Assembly (NCBI GenBank): GCA_947589175.1
Contig: CANPZR010000001.1
Location: 1-42,500, forward strand
DNA length: 42,500 bases
Source: an uncultured Lachnospiraceae bacterium
GTDB lineage: Bacteria; Bacillota; Clostridia; Lachnospirales; Lachnospiraceae
Direction of reading: 5' to 3'
The notes beneath the pieces were generated by a model. The model worked only from the letters and a program-made list of their open reading frames with translations, was not told the DNA's origin and searched no databases. Positions 25,876 to 35,275 of the stretch are shown here, piece by piece; the first letter of the stretch is position 1, and every line of letters starts with the position of its first letter. The translations under genes and the position numbers were made by a program.

Positions 25876-26937
25876 ATGAAAATACTGCATATAGGTCCTG
25901 ACTTATCTAAGTCTAGAGGCGGCATGGTTTCAGTAATCAGTGAAATTATAGAGGATACTCATTTAAACGAAAAATTTCATATGGATATATATAGCTCATA
26001 TATCAGCGGCATTTTTTTTGTGCGTTTATTTTATTCCATGTTTTCTTTTTTAAAATTTTACTTTTCTAAACAAAAGTATGATATATATCATATTCATGCA
26101 GCATCGCGAGGAAGCATTTTTAGAAAGGGCTTGTATGTCAGGACAGCTAAAAAGTGGGGAAAGAAAGTCATTCTTCATATACATTCCGGCATTTTTATTG
26201 ATTATTATAAGAATCTTACGGATAAAAGAAAAGCATTAGTTAAGAACATACTGGAGATGTCTGATCAAGTGATTGTTCTGTCTGAAGGATGGAAAAGGGC
26301 ATTTGTTAAAGAATTTGGATTAAGAAATTGTCAAGTTTTGAGAAATTGTGTTGATTTAGATAAATTTGAAGGCGCGGTTTCGGATCCGAAATTACATAAT
26401 CATTCTTTTGGCGTACTTGCAAAAATTGGACCAGAAAAAGGAATTTATGATTTAATTGATGCGACTGAATTAGCTAAAAAGAAAATACCGGATATTAAAA
26501 TCTTTCTGGCAGGTGAGGGGGAAACAGATAATGTAAAGAATTTGGCCCGCAGGAAGAATCTAGAAGATAACATTCATGTAGTTGGCTGGGTGGATTTTGA
26601 GAAAAAGATAGCATTATTGAAAAAAGTAGCAACAGTTGTTTTGCCTTCTTATAGTGAAGGACTGCCAATGGCTATATTGGAAGGCATGGCTTGTGGTAAA
26701 GCAATTATCAGTACTTTTGTTGGAGCGATTCCAGAAGTTGTGGGTGATACGAATGGTACTCTAATTTCACCAGGAGACGTGAAGGCTCTGTCCGATGCCT
26801 TGATTGAATATGCCACGAATCCAGATAAGTTGGAAAGAGTATCCATAGAAAATATTAGCAAGATAAGAGATGAATATAGCATTGAAAAAAGGAATCAGAT
26901 ATTGAGTGGATATTATGAGCAGGTAGCATTGTTGTAA
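25876..26937 (+). CDS. GT4-family glycosyltransferase
   Basis: A 353-residue GT-B fold glycosyltransferase. The N-terminal domain begins KILHIGPDLSKSRGGMVSV, the Gly-rich acceptor loop. The C-terminal donor domain has FGVLAKIGPEKGIYDLI, FLAGEGETDNVK and the family EX7E region SYSEGLPMAILEGMACGK, with IISTFVGAIPEVV. Such retaining enzymes use a nucleotide sugar; donor and acceptor cannot be read from sequence. The gene is AT-rich like most of the locus. No poly-G run is present. It follows the phase-variable acyltransferase by 65 bases. Confidence 0.9.
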   Translation: MKILHIGPDLSKSRGGMVSVISEIIEDTHLNEKFHMDIYSSYISGIFFVRLFYSMFSFLKFYFSKQKYDIYHIHAASRGSIFRKGLYVRTAKKWGKKVILHIHSGIFIDYYKNLTDKRKALVKNILEMSDQVIVLSEGWKRAFVKEFGLRNCQVLRNCVDLDKFEGAVSDPKLHNHSFGVLAKIGPEKGIYDLIDATELAKKKIPDIKIFLAGEGETDNVKNLARRKNLEDNIHVVGWVDFEKKIALLKKVATVVLPSYSEGLPMAILEGMACGKAIISTFVGAIPEVVGDTNGTLISPGDVKALSDALIEYATNPDKLERVSIENISKIRDEYSIEKRNQILSGYYEQVALL

Positions 26938-26961
26938 TATGATTGAGAGGGAAAAATAAAA

Positions 26962-28677
26962 ATGCCGGGTTTTTATGTTAGCAATACAGCATTGAATATA
27001 GAATTAAAAGATAGGTATCCCGAATACTGTATAGAAGAAGATATATTGAACGAGAAAATGACAGTAAAAAGAAGCACTCTCAATAAGTTCCTAGACGACA
27101 AGGCGTTTGATTGGGATGGAAATTATTTAATTGTTACAGAAGGTTATCTGTTGAATAAAGCAGAACTGTTTCAAATCTATAAAGTAAGTACAGTTGCTGA
27201 TTTGGCTCGGGAGATGTATAGGCAAAAGGGGGAGACTTTTTTTGAGGCCTTTAGAGGATCATTTTCTGGAGTATTTTATGATAATACACTAGACAAATGG
27301 CTCATATATACAAATCATACAGGTGAAAATCCTGTTTTTTACACATTGTTTGATTCTGAGTTTTATGCCGGATCTCAGGTAGTATATTTGTTAGAGGCCT
27401 TGAAGAAAACAAATTACAAGCTTCATTTGGATGAGGACGCTGCATATCAAATGCTTACATTTGGATTTATGGAGCGGGACAATACTTATGCTCAGGAGAT
27501 ACGCCGTCTGCGCGGAGGAACATATCTGCGAGTGGAACATGGAAAAGCAGAAATTAAAGAATACCATATGTTTCATAAACATCCGGAGCGCTTTGAGGGC
27601 AAATCTGTAGATGAAATTATTGACGAGCTTGATTCTGCGTTCAGAAAAGCGGTTGAATTGGAGTATAAAAAGGATGAGGAATACGGATACCACCATCTTG
27701 CTGATATGAGCGGTGGGCTTGATTCGCGTATGAGCGCATGGGTCGCTCATGAGATGAAATCACGACATCTTCAGCTTCTTACATATTGTAAAGCAAATTA
27801 TTTGGATGAGCTGATTGCAAAGCAAATTGCTCAATATTGGAAAGATGAGATACTTGTGAAGCCTTTGGATGACCTGTCGTTTATATATGACATAGATGAT
27901 ATCGTAAGAATGAATGCCGGATTGTCATTTTATATTGGTATAACCGGCGGAAAACGTATGCTCGGCAATTTCAGGACTGAGAATTATGGCTTGGAACACA
28001 CGGGGATGATTGGAGACGTTGTAATAGGCTCCTTTTATAAAGATGAAAAAGAAGCGGTCGCCATTAAGAAAACAGGAAGATATTCTGAAAAACTTGCTCA
28101 CCGTCTAAAAGAATCAGATAGCTTCAAAAGTATATTTGAAGATCATGAGATATATTTGATATATACTCGTGCTATACAAGGGGCAGCAATTACTTCGTTA
28201 ATACGAAATAATTATACTGAAATGGCATCACCGTTTATGAATACTGATTTTCTACAGCTTTGTTTAGACATTCCTGTGAAATTGAGAATCGACCATTACT
28301 TATACAAGAAATGGATACTCTCTAAATATCCGGAGGCGGCAAAATATAAGTGGGAAAAAACTAATGCAAGGATTAGTGCCCCTAATATTATTTGTAAAAT
28401 AAAACACATAATAAACAGGGGACCTAATTATTTGCTTAGAAAAATCGGCAAACAGAATATTTTAGCCGCAGGTATGAATCCGGTTGATTATTGGTTGCAA
28501 CGAGATGAACGGGCTAAAAGATTTTGGGACGAGTATTTCAATAAAAACTTTCCTCATTTGCAAGAACATGCGACCAAGCAGTTGTATTCTGATGTTCAAG
28601 AATTATATTTAACAGGAAATGCAAATGAAAAGGCTATGGCGCTTACTGTGTTAAGTGCAGCGAAACTTTATTTTTAA
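26962..28677 (+). CDS. Asparagine synthetase-like amidotransferase lacking the N-terminal Cys
   Basis: A 571-residue protein with the AsnB layout: an N-terminal Ntn-glutaminase-like domain (residues 1-190) and an ATP-pyrophosphatase synthetase domain with the PP-loop SGGLDSR near residue 250. The glutaminase nucleophile, Cys after the initiator Met in AsnB, is replaced: the protein begins MPGFYVS. It therefore probably cannot hydrolyse glutamine in the usual way. In other polysaccharide loci AsnB-like proteins amidate uronic acids; with wecB and wecC nearby, amidation of ManNAcA is a reasonable guess using ammonia or another nitrogen donor. Other carboxylate-activating ligations are possible. 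GAGAGGGA precedes the ATG. Confidence 0.78.
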   Translation: MPGFYVSNTALNIELKDRYPEYCIEEDILNEKMTVKRSTLNKFLDDKAFDWDGNYLIVTEGYLLNKAELFQIYKVSTVADLAREMYRQKGETFFEAFRGSFSGVFYDNTLDKWLIYTNHTGENPVFYTLFDSEFYAGSQVVYLLEALKKTNYKLHLDEDAAYQMLTFGFMERDNTYAQEIRRLRGGTYLRVEHGKAEIKEYHMFHKHPERFEGKSVDEIIDELDSAFRKAVELEYKKDEEYGYHHLADMSGGLDSRMSAWVAHEMKSRHLQLLTYCKANYLDELIAKQIAQYWKDEILVKPLDDLSFIYDIDDIVRMNAGLSFYIGITGGKRMLGNFRTENYGLEHTGMIGDVVIGSFYKDEKEAVAIKKTGRYSEKLAHRLKESDSFKSIFEDHEIYLIYTRAIQGAAITSLIRNNYTEMASPFMNTDFLQLCLDIPVKLRIDHYLYKKWILSKYPEAAKYKWEKTNARISAPNIICKIKHIINRGPNYLLRKIGKQNILAAGMNPVDYWLQRDERAKRFWDEYFNKNFPHLQEHATKQLYSDVQELYLTGNANEKAMALTVLSAAKLYF

Positions 28678-28721
28678 GCAATTTTCACATTGAATATCTG
28701 CAATATGGAAAGGAAATTAAA

Positions 28722-29284
28722 ATGCGAAGTCTAATTAGATATGCTGGAGCATTATTTTATCTTCCCAGAAATATTTGGCTCCTTAAAGAAATGACAAAAC
28801 AACAGGGCGTTAATTCTTGCGTTGGACTGGCTTATCGTATTCGTATGCGTTTATATGGAAGTTGGATTGATCCATATGCAGTCTTTCATGGAATGCCATG
28901 CTTTCCTCATGGACTGGCTGGAATTTTTATTGCGGGGGGGTAGTTGTCGGTAAAGATTGTGTAATATTCCAACAGGTAACGATAGGTAGTAATTTGCTTA
29001 ACAATACATCGAAACAAGGCATTCCTCATTTGGGTAATGCGTGCTATATAGGCGCTGGTGCCAAAATTATAGGTAGTGTTGAGGTGGGCGATTCTTGTCG
29101 TATAGGTGCAAATACTACCGTATATGAAAATGTGCCTGCAAATTCTACTGTTGTTAATGCTGGAGGAATGAGAATTATTTCCCATGTTTCACTGCTAGAC
29201 AATCGATTCTATAGAACAAATCAGAATGGGGAAAAAGAATACTTTATAAATGGTAGCTATAGAATCGATGGTAAGAAATTGTAA
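28722..29284 (+). CDS. Serine acetyltransferase-like LbetaH enzyme, stopped at a G7 run (phase OFF)
   Basis: The first frame encodes MRSLIRYAGALFYLPR onward to GIFIAGG and then meets TAG directly after a G7 run (28934-28940). The remainder (VVVGKDCVIFQQVTIGSN, GNACYIGAGAKIIG, IGANTTVYENVPANS) is open in another frame. With G8 (or G5) the codons become GCG GGG GGG GTA and give one 187-residue protein matching serine/sugar O-acetyltransferases. As sequenced it should be OFF. An ATG at 28898 opens the second frame but has no good ribosome site and lacks the N-terminal helices. AAAGGAAA precedes the start at 28722. Confidence 0.8.
28934..28940 (+). repeat. Poly-G run G7 (acyltransferase 3, out of frame)
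   Basis: Seven G followed by TAG, which is read as a stop at this length. One extra G restores the frame. Confidence 0.9.
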
Positions 29285-29300
29285 TTGAGGTGAGTATGCG

Positions 29301-30374
29301 ATGAACAAAATCAGGGTATTGGATTTGCTAGAGACGGGTGGAGTTGGCGGGATGGAGACCCTATGTTTAAATTCAGCTCAATATACAGCCCATGACCATA
29401 CATATCTTTTCTTGTGGAATGGTGGGAAAATATCTGATGAAATGATTGCCAGGGGATATAAAGTTGAAATATGGAACACGTCTGTAAAAAAATATTTAAA
29501 AGACTGCATAAGAATTGCGATGAAGTGCCGCAATGAAAAAATTGATGCAGTTATATGCCATGGACGAAATCCTATGATAGCTCTGTGTGCGGTGATGATA
29601 CATTTGCTTAGCAGTCATACACGTATATTAGGGTATGTCCATTCATCTCCAGAGGATTGGACTAAAAAAACAATTATTAGTTCTCGGATAATCTTTAGAT
29701 TAGCGCAAACAGTTATTTGTATTTCAGATAGTGTCTTAAATAGCGTAAAAAAATATTTTGGATACAGTGATAAATTGGTACGCATTTATAATGGTGTTGA
29801 AATTTCAAAGTTTCAGCAAAAAGAAGATGATAAAAGACCAGGCAACAGAATTGTTTATGTGGGGAGACTGACAGAGAAAAAAGGAGTGCAAATTATTTTA
29901 AGTGCATTATCCATAGTAGAAGTCAGTTTTCATTTGGATATTGTGGGCGATGGTGAATATAGATTACAACTAGAGAAAATGGCAAAAAATCTTGGACTTG
30001 ATGCTAATGTTACATTTCATGGAAATCAATTAGATGTTCAGTCTTTTTTATCAAAAGCAGACATATTTATTCACGTTCCTGTTTTGGAGGAGGGATTTGG
30101 TCTAACGGTTGTAGAGGCAATGGCTGCGGGCTTGCTTTGTATATGCTCAAAAAGTGGAGCTTTGCCAGAAATTATAGAGGATGGTGTGACGGGATATCTG
30201 GTTGAAAAGAATAATCCAGAAGAATTGGCACATATTATTCAGATATTAATAGAAGATTACTATAGTGACGAAAACAAAAGAATTAGGGCTAATGCAGTAA
30301 AAATTGCCAGGAAATACTCTATTGAAAGTTATTCAGTCCAAATTGATAAGTTATCAAGCAAATTGGGGGGGTAG
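29301..30374 (+). CDS. GT4-family glycosyltransferase ending at a G7 run
   Basis: A 357-residue GT4 enzyme. The N-terminal domain has LLETGGVGGMETLCLN; the donor domain has IVYVGRLTEKKGVQIIL, IVGDGEYRLQLEKM, VPVLEEGFGLTVVEAMAAG and SGALPEIIEDGVTGYLV. The protein is complete at normal family length, ending SSKLGG with TAG directly after a G7 run (30365-30371). With G8 the frame would read on into a second GT4 donor domain, giving a 532-residue fusion. The run therefore switches between a single and a double-domain protein rather than simply ON and OFF. GAGGTGAG precedes the ATG. Donor and acceptor are unknown. Confidence 0.88.
   Translation: MNKIRVLDLLETGGVGGMETLCLNSAQYTAHDHTYLFLWNGGKISDEMIARGYKVEIWNTSVKKYLKDCIRIAMKCRNEKIDAVICHGRNPMIALCAVMIHLLSSHTRILGYVHSSPEDWTKKTIISSRIIFRLAQTVICISDSVLNSVKKYFGYSDKLVRIYNGVEISKFQQKEDDKRPGNRIVYVGRLTEKKGVQIILSALSIVEVSFHLDIVGDGEYRLQLEKMAKNLGLDANVTFHGNQLDVQSFLSKADIFIHVPVLEEGFGLTVVEAMAAGLLCICSKSGALPEIIEDGVTGYLVEKNNPEELAHIIQILIEDYYSDENKRIRANAVKIARKYSIESYSVQIDKLSSKLGG
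30365..30371 (+). repeat. Poly-G run G7 at the glycosyltransferase 3' end
   Basis: Seven G followed by TAG, the stop of the upstream glycosyltransferase. G8 would fuse it to the downstream half-domain. Confidence 0.9.
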
Positions 30375-30898
30375 AACTAATTTATATCGGTAGACTCGAG
30401 AAAGTAAAGGGCGTACAGAATATACTCAAATTACTAGCTGAAATAGAAGATATCTCATACATATTTAGAATAGTTGGCGAAGGAAGTTATAGACAGGAGT
30501 TGGAAAAGCTGACCTCTGAGCTGGGAATTGGAGATAAAGTAGAATTTTTAGGAATGCGTAGAGATGTTCCAGAGCTTCTCTGGCAATCAGATGTATTTGT
30601 TCATTTGCCAGAATGGCAGGAAGGTTTTGGGATAACTGTTATTGAGGCGATGGCTGCTGGTTTGATTTGTATTGTAAATGACCACGGGGCTTTGCCGGAG
30701 ATAATACAAGATAATGTTAATGGATTTGTCATAAGGAAGGATATATATATATTTAAGAAAGTGTTGTGTGAATTAGCAGATTCAAAAAGAAAAAAGGAAT
30801 CTTGCATTGATAATGTTCGTGAAAAAGCTAGAGAAAGAGCAGAAGATTTTAGCATTGAGAGGTATGTAAAAGAACTTGAAATGCTGCTCGAAGCTTAA
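30371..30898 (+). pseudogene. Orphan C-terminal half of a GT4 glycosyltransferase
   Basis: From the last G of the run, another frame encodes VELIYIGRLEKVKGVQNIL, IVGEGSYRQELEKL, LPEWQEGFGITVIEAMAAG and HGALPEIIQDNVNGF: a whole GT4 donor domain with no acceptor domain and no start codon with a ribosome site (the first possible start is a TTG at 30500, inside the domain). It is clearly paralogous to the C-terminal half of the gene upstream. Either it is the remains of a second gene whose first half was lost by recombination at a poly-G run, or it is translated only as a fusion when the run is G8. Confidence 0.7.
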
Positions 30899-30957
30899 AA
30901 AAAGAAGATATTTGTCAGATTGGCTTAAATATATATTGCGAAAGGGAGATTGAATAT

Positions 30958-32151
30958 ATGGCATATCAGGCTCTGTATATAACGGCAAACGTGTTTCCTT
31001 TGAATTATGGAGGGACAATGGGGACTTTTTCGATGTATAAAAGAATATCTGCAGTCATTAGGACCCAAATGTTTTCTTTGATTGCAGAAGAGCTGTTGAA
31101 TGAGGGTCAGGAATTTGCAGAAAAAAATAATATCCGTTTTTTTCCGAATCAACTAAAAATTAATCTTGATTATTACATAAAAAAAGTTAAAATAAGCCGT
31201 CCGATAAACAAAGAAATGCTGAATGAAATTATCACCGAATTGAGGAAGGGCGACTGTAAATTTATCATTTTTGATTTTGGAACAAGGGAGTATTTCTTTA
31301 TCATTGCTTCAATGTTTCCTAATATAAAGAAAATTTATATTTCTAACAATACGGAGTACTTAAATATATCGGCTATGTTAGCGGAAAATAACAGGATTAA
31401 GAATAAAATAGTTTTTAATCCCTTAATTAATAAAGTGAGAGGCAATATTTATAAAAACGATGAGAGAAAGTGTTGTGTGAAAGCAGATAAAATCCTGAGC
31501 GTAAGTATTCAGGATATACGCAATCTTGCCAATGAATTCGGTCTTGATCAGAATAAATTTGTTTTTTGCAAACCATTAATTCAATTTGACAAGGTAAAAG
31601 AGCAAAAGGATATAATACAGTTTCACAAAAGACTATTAATTGTCGGCTCTATGTCATGGACATTCAACGTGGAAGGCATTTTATGGTTTGTAGCAAATGT
31701 ATTTGAACGGCTAATTCAACTTGATTCTGAGTATGTGCTCTATCTTGTTGGGCGTGATCCATCTCCGGAGATAATGTTGCTTGCAGAAAAATACAAGGGA
31801 CACATTGTGGTAACGGGGACTGTAGAGGACATTGATGAATATTACAGGATGTGTGATATATGTATTATTCCTATATTTACGGGAACAGGTGTGAAAATAA
31901 AATTACTTGAAGCTCTTGGAAAGGGAATACCGATTATATGCCATAGTTTTTCTGCAATGGGATATAGCAATGTAGAAAAAGCAATTATAATTGCTGATTC
32001 TCCAAACGAGTATATTGATGCAATTATCCGATTGCAAAATTCTATAGAGGAGAGAGTTCAGTTGTACTCGAGACTGACAGAGTATTATCAAGGCTATATG
32101 TCAGACGATTCGGTTCTTCATGACGCATTAATGCTGCTTACGAATAATTGA
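30958..32151 (+). CDS. Glycosyltransferase, GT-B fold
   Basis: A 397-residue protein. The N-terminus ALYITANVFPLNYGGTMGT fits the acceptor domain of GT4-like enzymes, and the C-terminal half contains LLIVGSMSWTFNVEGILWF, YLVGRDPSPEIM, VVTGTVEDIDEYYRMCD and FTGTGVKIKLLEALGKG, followed by PIICHSFSAMGY, the nucleotide-sugar pocket pattern. It is more divergent than the other GT4 proteins here. Donor and acceptor are unknown. AGGGAG lies about eight bases before the ATG. It has no poly-G run. Confidence 0.85.
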   Translation: MAYQALYITANVFPLNYGGTMGTFSMYKRISAVIRTQMFSLIAEELLNEGQEFAEKNNIRFFPNQLKINLDYYIKKVKISRPINKEMLNEIITELRKGDCKFIIFDFGTREYFFIIASMFPNIKKIYISNNTEYLNISAMLAENNRIKNKIVFNPLINKVRGNIYKNDERKCCVKADKILSVSIQDIRNLANEFGLDQNKFVFCKPLIQFDKVKEQKDIIQFHKRLLIVGSMSWTFNVEGILWFVANVFERLIQLDSEYVLYLVGRDPSPEIMLLAEKYKGHIVVTGTVEDIDEYYRMCDICIIPIFTGTGVKIKLLEALGKGIPIICHSFSAMGYSNVEKAIIIADSPNEYIDAIIRLQNSIEERVQLYSRLTEYYQGYMSDDSVLHDALMLLTNN

Positions 32152-32184
32152 ATTTGGAATTGTAAAAAAAGAAAGAGATATCAA

Positions 32185-33195
32185 ATGATTATTACAAAGA
32201 CGCCATTCCGCATGTCTTTTTTTGGTGGCGGAACCGATATGGAAGATTATTTCAGGGAGAACGGCGGCGCTGTTCTCTCGACGACTTTTGATAAATATTG
32301 CTATGTCACAGTGCGGCATCTGCCACGTTTTTTTGATTATAAGACGCACTTAACATATTCAAAGATAGAGTACGTGAATGATACCGATGAAATAAGCCAT
32401 CCGGCTATCCGCAATGCCATGAAGATGCTGGACATGCAGGAGATACGCCTGACTTATGAAGCGGATCTTCCAGCTCGGTCGGGACTGGGAACCAGTAGTT
32501 CCTTTGCGGTCGGTATGCTGAATGCTTTTTACGCATTAAAAGGGAAATATGCAGATAAGAAAAAATTGGCGGACGACGCCATTTACCTGGAGCGGAAACT
32601 TTGCGAGGAGGCGGGCGGCTGGCAGGATCAGATCGCCGCTTCTTTCGGAGGACTAAATCGGATTGAGTTTGGAGAGGATGGCTATGAGGTGCATCCTGTC
32701 ATTATCTCGCCAGAGAGAAAGAAGACGCTGAATGAAAATCTTCTGATGTTCTTTACCGGCTTTACCCGATTTTCATCTGAAATTCAGAAAGAGAATGCAG
32801 CGGACAGACGAGATAAGAAGGCTCAGTTGAAAGAGATGTACGGTCTGGTGGGAGAGGCTGAAAAGGTGCTCACGGATTCACATGGAGACCTGGATGAGTT
32901 TGGGCGCCTGCTGGATCATACATGGAAACTGAAACGGCAGACCGGATCGGCTGTCACAACGGAGGGCATTGATGGCTTGTATGCCAAGGGCATGGAAGCG
33001 GGAGCTTTAGGAGGAAAACTGCTGGGAGCAGGTGGAGGCGGCTTCCTCGTATTTTATGTGCAGCCGGAATATCGGGAAAATGTAATGAGTGCGATGAAGG
33101 ATTTGCTCTATGTGCCCTTTGACTTTGAAAATGAGGGGACAAGAGTAATTCATTATACACCAGAGAGTTATGAATTGCCACAGAATATGTTGTGA
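32185..33195 (+). CDS. hddA: GHMP kinase, probable D-glycero-alpha-D-manno-heptose 7-phosphate kinase
   Basis: A 336-residue GHMP-family sugar kinase. The N-terminus IITKTPFRMSFFGGGTDM, the ATP loop LPARSGLGTSSSFAVG, GGWQDQIAASFGG and the C-terminal GGKLLGAGGGGFLVFY are all present. The pattern and length match HddA, which phosphorylates heptose 7-phosphate at C1 in the GDP-heptose pathway. The next gene is gmhA, which makes heptose 7-phosphate, strongly supporting this call. Its GC content is higher than its neighbours, like gmhA. GmhB- and HddC-type steps might be filled by the HAD protein at 38029 and the nucleotidyltransferase at 38438. Confidence 0.85.
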   Translation: MIITKTPFRMSFFGGGTDMEDYFRENGGAVLSTTFDKYCYVTVRHLPRFFDYKTHLTYSKIEYVNDTDEISHPAIRNAMKMLDMQEIRLTYEADLPARSGLGTSSSFAVGMLNAFYALKGKYADKKKLADDAIYLERKLCEEAGGWQDQIAASFGGLNRIEFGEDGYEVHPVIISPERKKTLNENLLMFFTGFTRFSSEIQKENAADRRDKKAQLKEMYGLVGEAEKVLTDSHGDLDEFGRLLDHTWKLKRQTGSAVTTEGIDGLYAKGMEAGALGGKLLGAGGGGFLVFYVQPEYRENVMSAMKDLLYVPFDFENEGTRVIHYTPESYELPQNML

Positions 33196-33251
33196 TGTGC
33201 TATTGATAGTAGAAACAGACGGGCGAGTTAAAAACAGCAGGTGAGAAGATT

Positions 33252-33917
33252 ATGAATTATAACAGTTTGGACAACAAAATGCAGAAACATATAGACATTC
33301 TGATATCCCGGTATCCGGTTCTGGAATCCGTCCGGGAGGAAATCGTACAAGGATACCTTGTCATGAAGGATTGCTATGAGCATGATGGCAAGCTGCTCAT
33401 TGCCGGGAATGGAGGTTCTGCGGCTGACAGCGAGCACATAGCCGGGGAACTGATGAAGCGGTTTAAAAGTCCTCGCCCTGTCACGCCGGAGTTTGCCGAG
33501 AGACTGAAATTCATCGATCCGGTACGGGGCGAAAATCTGGCAAAGAATTTGGAGCGGGGGCTGATGGCGATTCCGCTGGTGGCCCATGAAGCACTGACCA
33601 CAGCTTATATCAATGATGTGGACGGTTTGGGCGTGTTTGCACAGCAGCTATTCGGATTTGGACGGCCGGGAGATGTGTTTCTCGGGATATCGACATCCGG
33701 AAACAGCAAAAACGTCATGTCGGCCACGGTGGTTGCTCGGGCGATTGGAATGAAGATTATCGGACTGACAGGGCGGGATGGAGGCGAGCTAGCCGAGGTA
33801 GCAGATGTGGCGGTGAAAGTACCTGAGACAGAGACCTATATGATACAAGAACTGCATCTGCCGGTGTATCACTGCTGGTGTCTGATGCTGGAGGAGAGTT
33901 TTTTTGAAATAAACTAA
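33252..33917 (+). CDS. gmhA: Sedoheptulose 7-phosphate isomerase (SIS domain)
   Basis: It converts sedoheptulose 7-phosphate to D-glycero-D-manno-heptose 7-phosphate. The 221-residue SIS-domain protein has LLIAGNGGSAADSEHIAGEL, GRPGDVFLGISTSGNSKNV, IGLTGRDGGELAEVAD and an ending with HLPVYHCWCLMLEE, which are GmhA hallmarks. It is slightly longer than many GmhA proteins because of an insert around PVTPEFAERLKFIDP, as seen in capsule-locus versions. AGGTGAGAAG precedes the ATG. It sits 56 bases after hddA and shares its higher GC, so the two probably arrived together. Confidence 0.92.
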   Translation: MNYNSLDNKMQKHIDILISRYPVLESVREEIVQGYLVMKDCYEHDGKLLIAGNGGSAADSEHIAGELMKRFKSPRPVTPEFAERLKFIDPVRGENLAKNLERGLMAIPLVAHEALTTAYINDVDGLGVFAQQLFGFGRPGDVFLGISTSGNSKNVMSATVVARAIGMKIIGLTGRDGGELAEVADVAVKVPETETYMIQELHLPVYHCWCLMLEESFFEIN

Positions 33918-33988
33918 GGCCGTTTATGTGTTTGGATTGAAGGACTTGTCTATAAAATTAGGATTGTCAGAATAAGAGTGGATGTTAA

Positions 33989-35275
33989 ATGAAGAAAGTT
34001 AATATTTCAAAAGTAATATTATATGGGATTTATCTTGTATTGGCAGCAAATTTGGAAATTTTCAAGGTGTTTGGTGAGGGGTTCTTTTTGGGAAATATTA
34101 ATCGTTACGTAATACTTTCAGTGTTATTTTCCATTTTTGTGATTGCAATAGTATTAGCATATAAGAAAAAAATTCCGCTATTTATATGGTTACTGATTTT
34201 CCCAATTGTGGTCAGAATGTCAATTGCGGTTTACTATGTTAATGTACGTGGATTTGAAAGATATAACGCCTTGCAATATTGTATGTGTTATTACTGCATA
34301 ATGCTGGCTGTTCCGATTTACTACTTGTTGAGGTATCAGGTGATAACTTTAAGAAAACTGATGGATGTCAGCATCAAGTTACTTTTTGTTTCATTTTTCT
34401 TAAAGTCATTTGTAAGCATATTCAATTTTATGACAGGAAAGATTATTTTTCCGGCTTTTATATGGAACGACACGTGGTATAGATATGGATTTTTGAGACT
34501 ACAGCCTCCGGCTTTGGCGAATATATCAATAGTGATGGGTATGTTTATGTATTACACCGAAGAGAAGAAATCCAAAAGATTACAGTATTTGCTCTGTGTA
34601 CTGGTTACGCTGTTATATAGTGCAATTATTCATGCTTCTCGTTTTACATTGCTTTGGCAATTGGCAGTTCTTATATATATGGTAATGATTAAGAGGAATA
34701 GTCCTTTTAAAAGAATTTGTCTGGTCACGTTGATCATTGTAGTCATCTGTTATTTTGTATCAACGGGTACGATAGGGGAGTTTTTGGATACTTTTAATAC
34801 AACGAACAAAACTTATGGGGGAAGCACATTCGTTAGATTTACGGCTATTGGTTATTATATGCAAAGATTTTTTGAGGATCCGTTTATGGGAACGGGAATA
34901 TTAGGTTATGCTTATTCGCTTGAACATAATATAATGTCAGGCGGAATGTTGGTGGGTGATCTAACGGATATAGGATACCTATATTCTGTTGTGCAATTTG
35001 GAATAATAATGATAATAATGGGAGTTTTGATGATTTTTAGAATCTTGCAGGTTGGTTTTAAAGCAAGAAAAATGAAGCAGGATTCCTATTGTATATTACT
35101 ATGGGGAATAGCTGCATGCCTTGTGCTGGGGAATATTTCAATTGATATGTATATGCTGTATGCAATATCGGTGCCGTTGGTTATAGCGGTCACAGAATAT
35201 GTTAACTATGAATTATTGACAATGAAACGGGAAACCGTCCTGAATTATACTGAACCAAGGGAGGAAAAGGCATGA
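33989..35275 (+). CDS. Wzy-like polysaccharide polymerase
   Basis: A 428-residue polytopic membrane protein with about ten to twelve hydrophobic segments and a large loop in the C-terminal half containing FVRFTAIGYYMQRFFEDPF and GTGILGYAYSL, the arrangement seen in Wzy and O-antigen ligase-type proteins. Such proteins polymerise lipid-linked repeat units on the outer face of the membrane. Assignment rests on topology, size and the presence of a flippase later in the locus; Wzy sequences are poorly conserved. The ribosome site is weak (GAGTGG). Its stop overlaps the next gene's start (ATGA). Confidence 0.75.
   Translation: MKKVNISKVILYGIYLVLAANLEIFKVFGEGFFLGNINRYVILSVLFSIFVIAIVLAYKKKIPLFIWLLIFPIVVRMSIAVYYVNVRGFERYNALQYCMCYYCIMLAVPIYYLLRYQVITLRKLMDVSIKLLFVSFFLKSFVSIFNFMTGKIIFPAFIWNDTWYRYGFLRLQPPALANISIVMGMFMYYTEEKKSKRLQYLLCVLVTLLYSAIIHASRFTLLWQLAVLIYMVMIKRNSPFKRICLVTLIIVVICYFVSTGTIGEFLDTFNTTNKTYGGSTFVRFTAIGYYMQRFFEDPFMGTGILGYAYSLEHNIMSGGMLVGDLTDIGYLYSVVQFGIIMIIMGVLMIFRILQVGFKARKMKQDSYCILLWGIAACLVLGNISIDMYMLYAISVPLVIAVTEYVNYELLTMKRETVLNYTEPREEKA

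Noticed and set aside
30741..30752. Short TA repeat in the orphan glycosyltransferase half as a slippage site
   Set aside because: About six dinucleotides in AT-rich DNA, with the frame intact; not distinguishable from chance.
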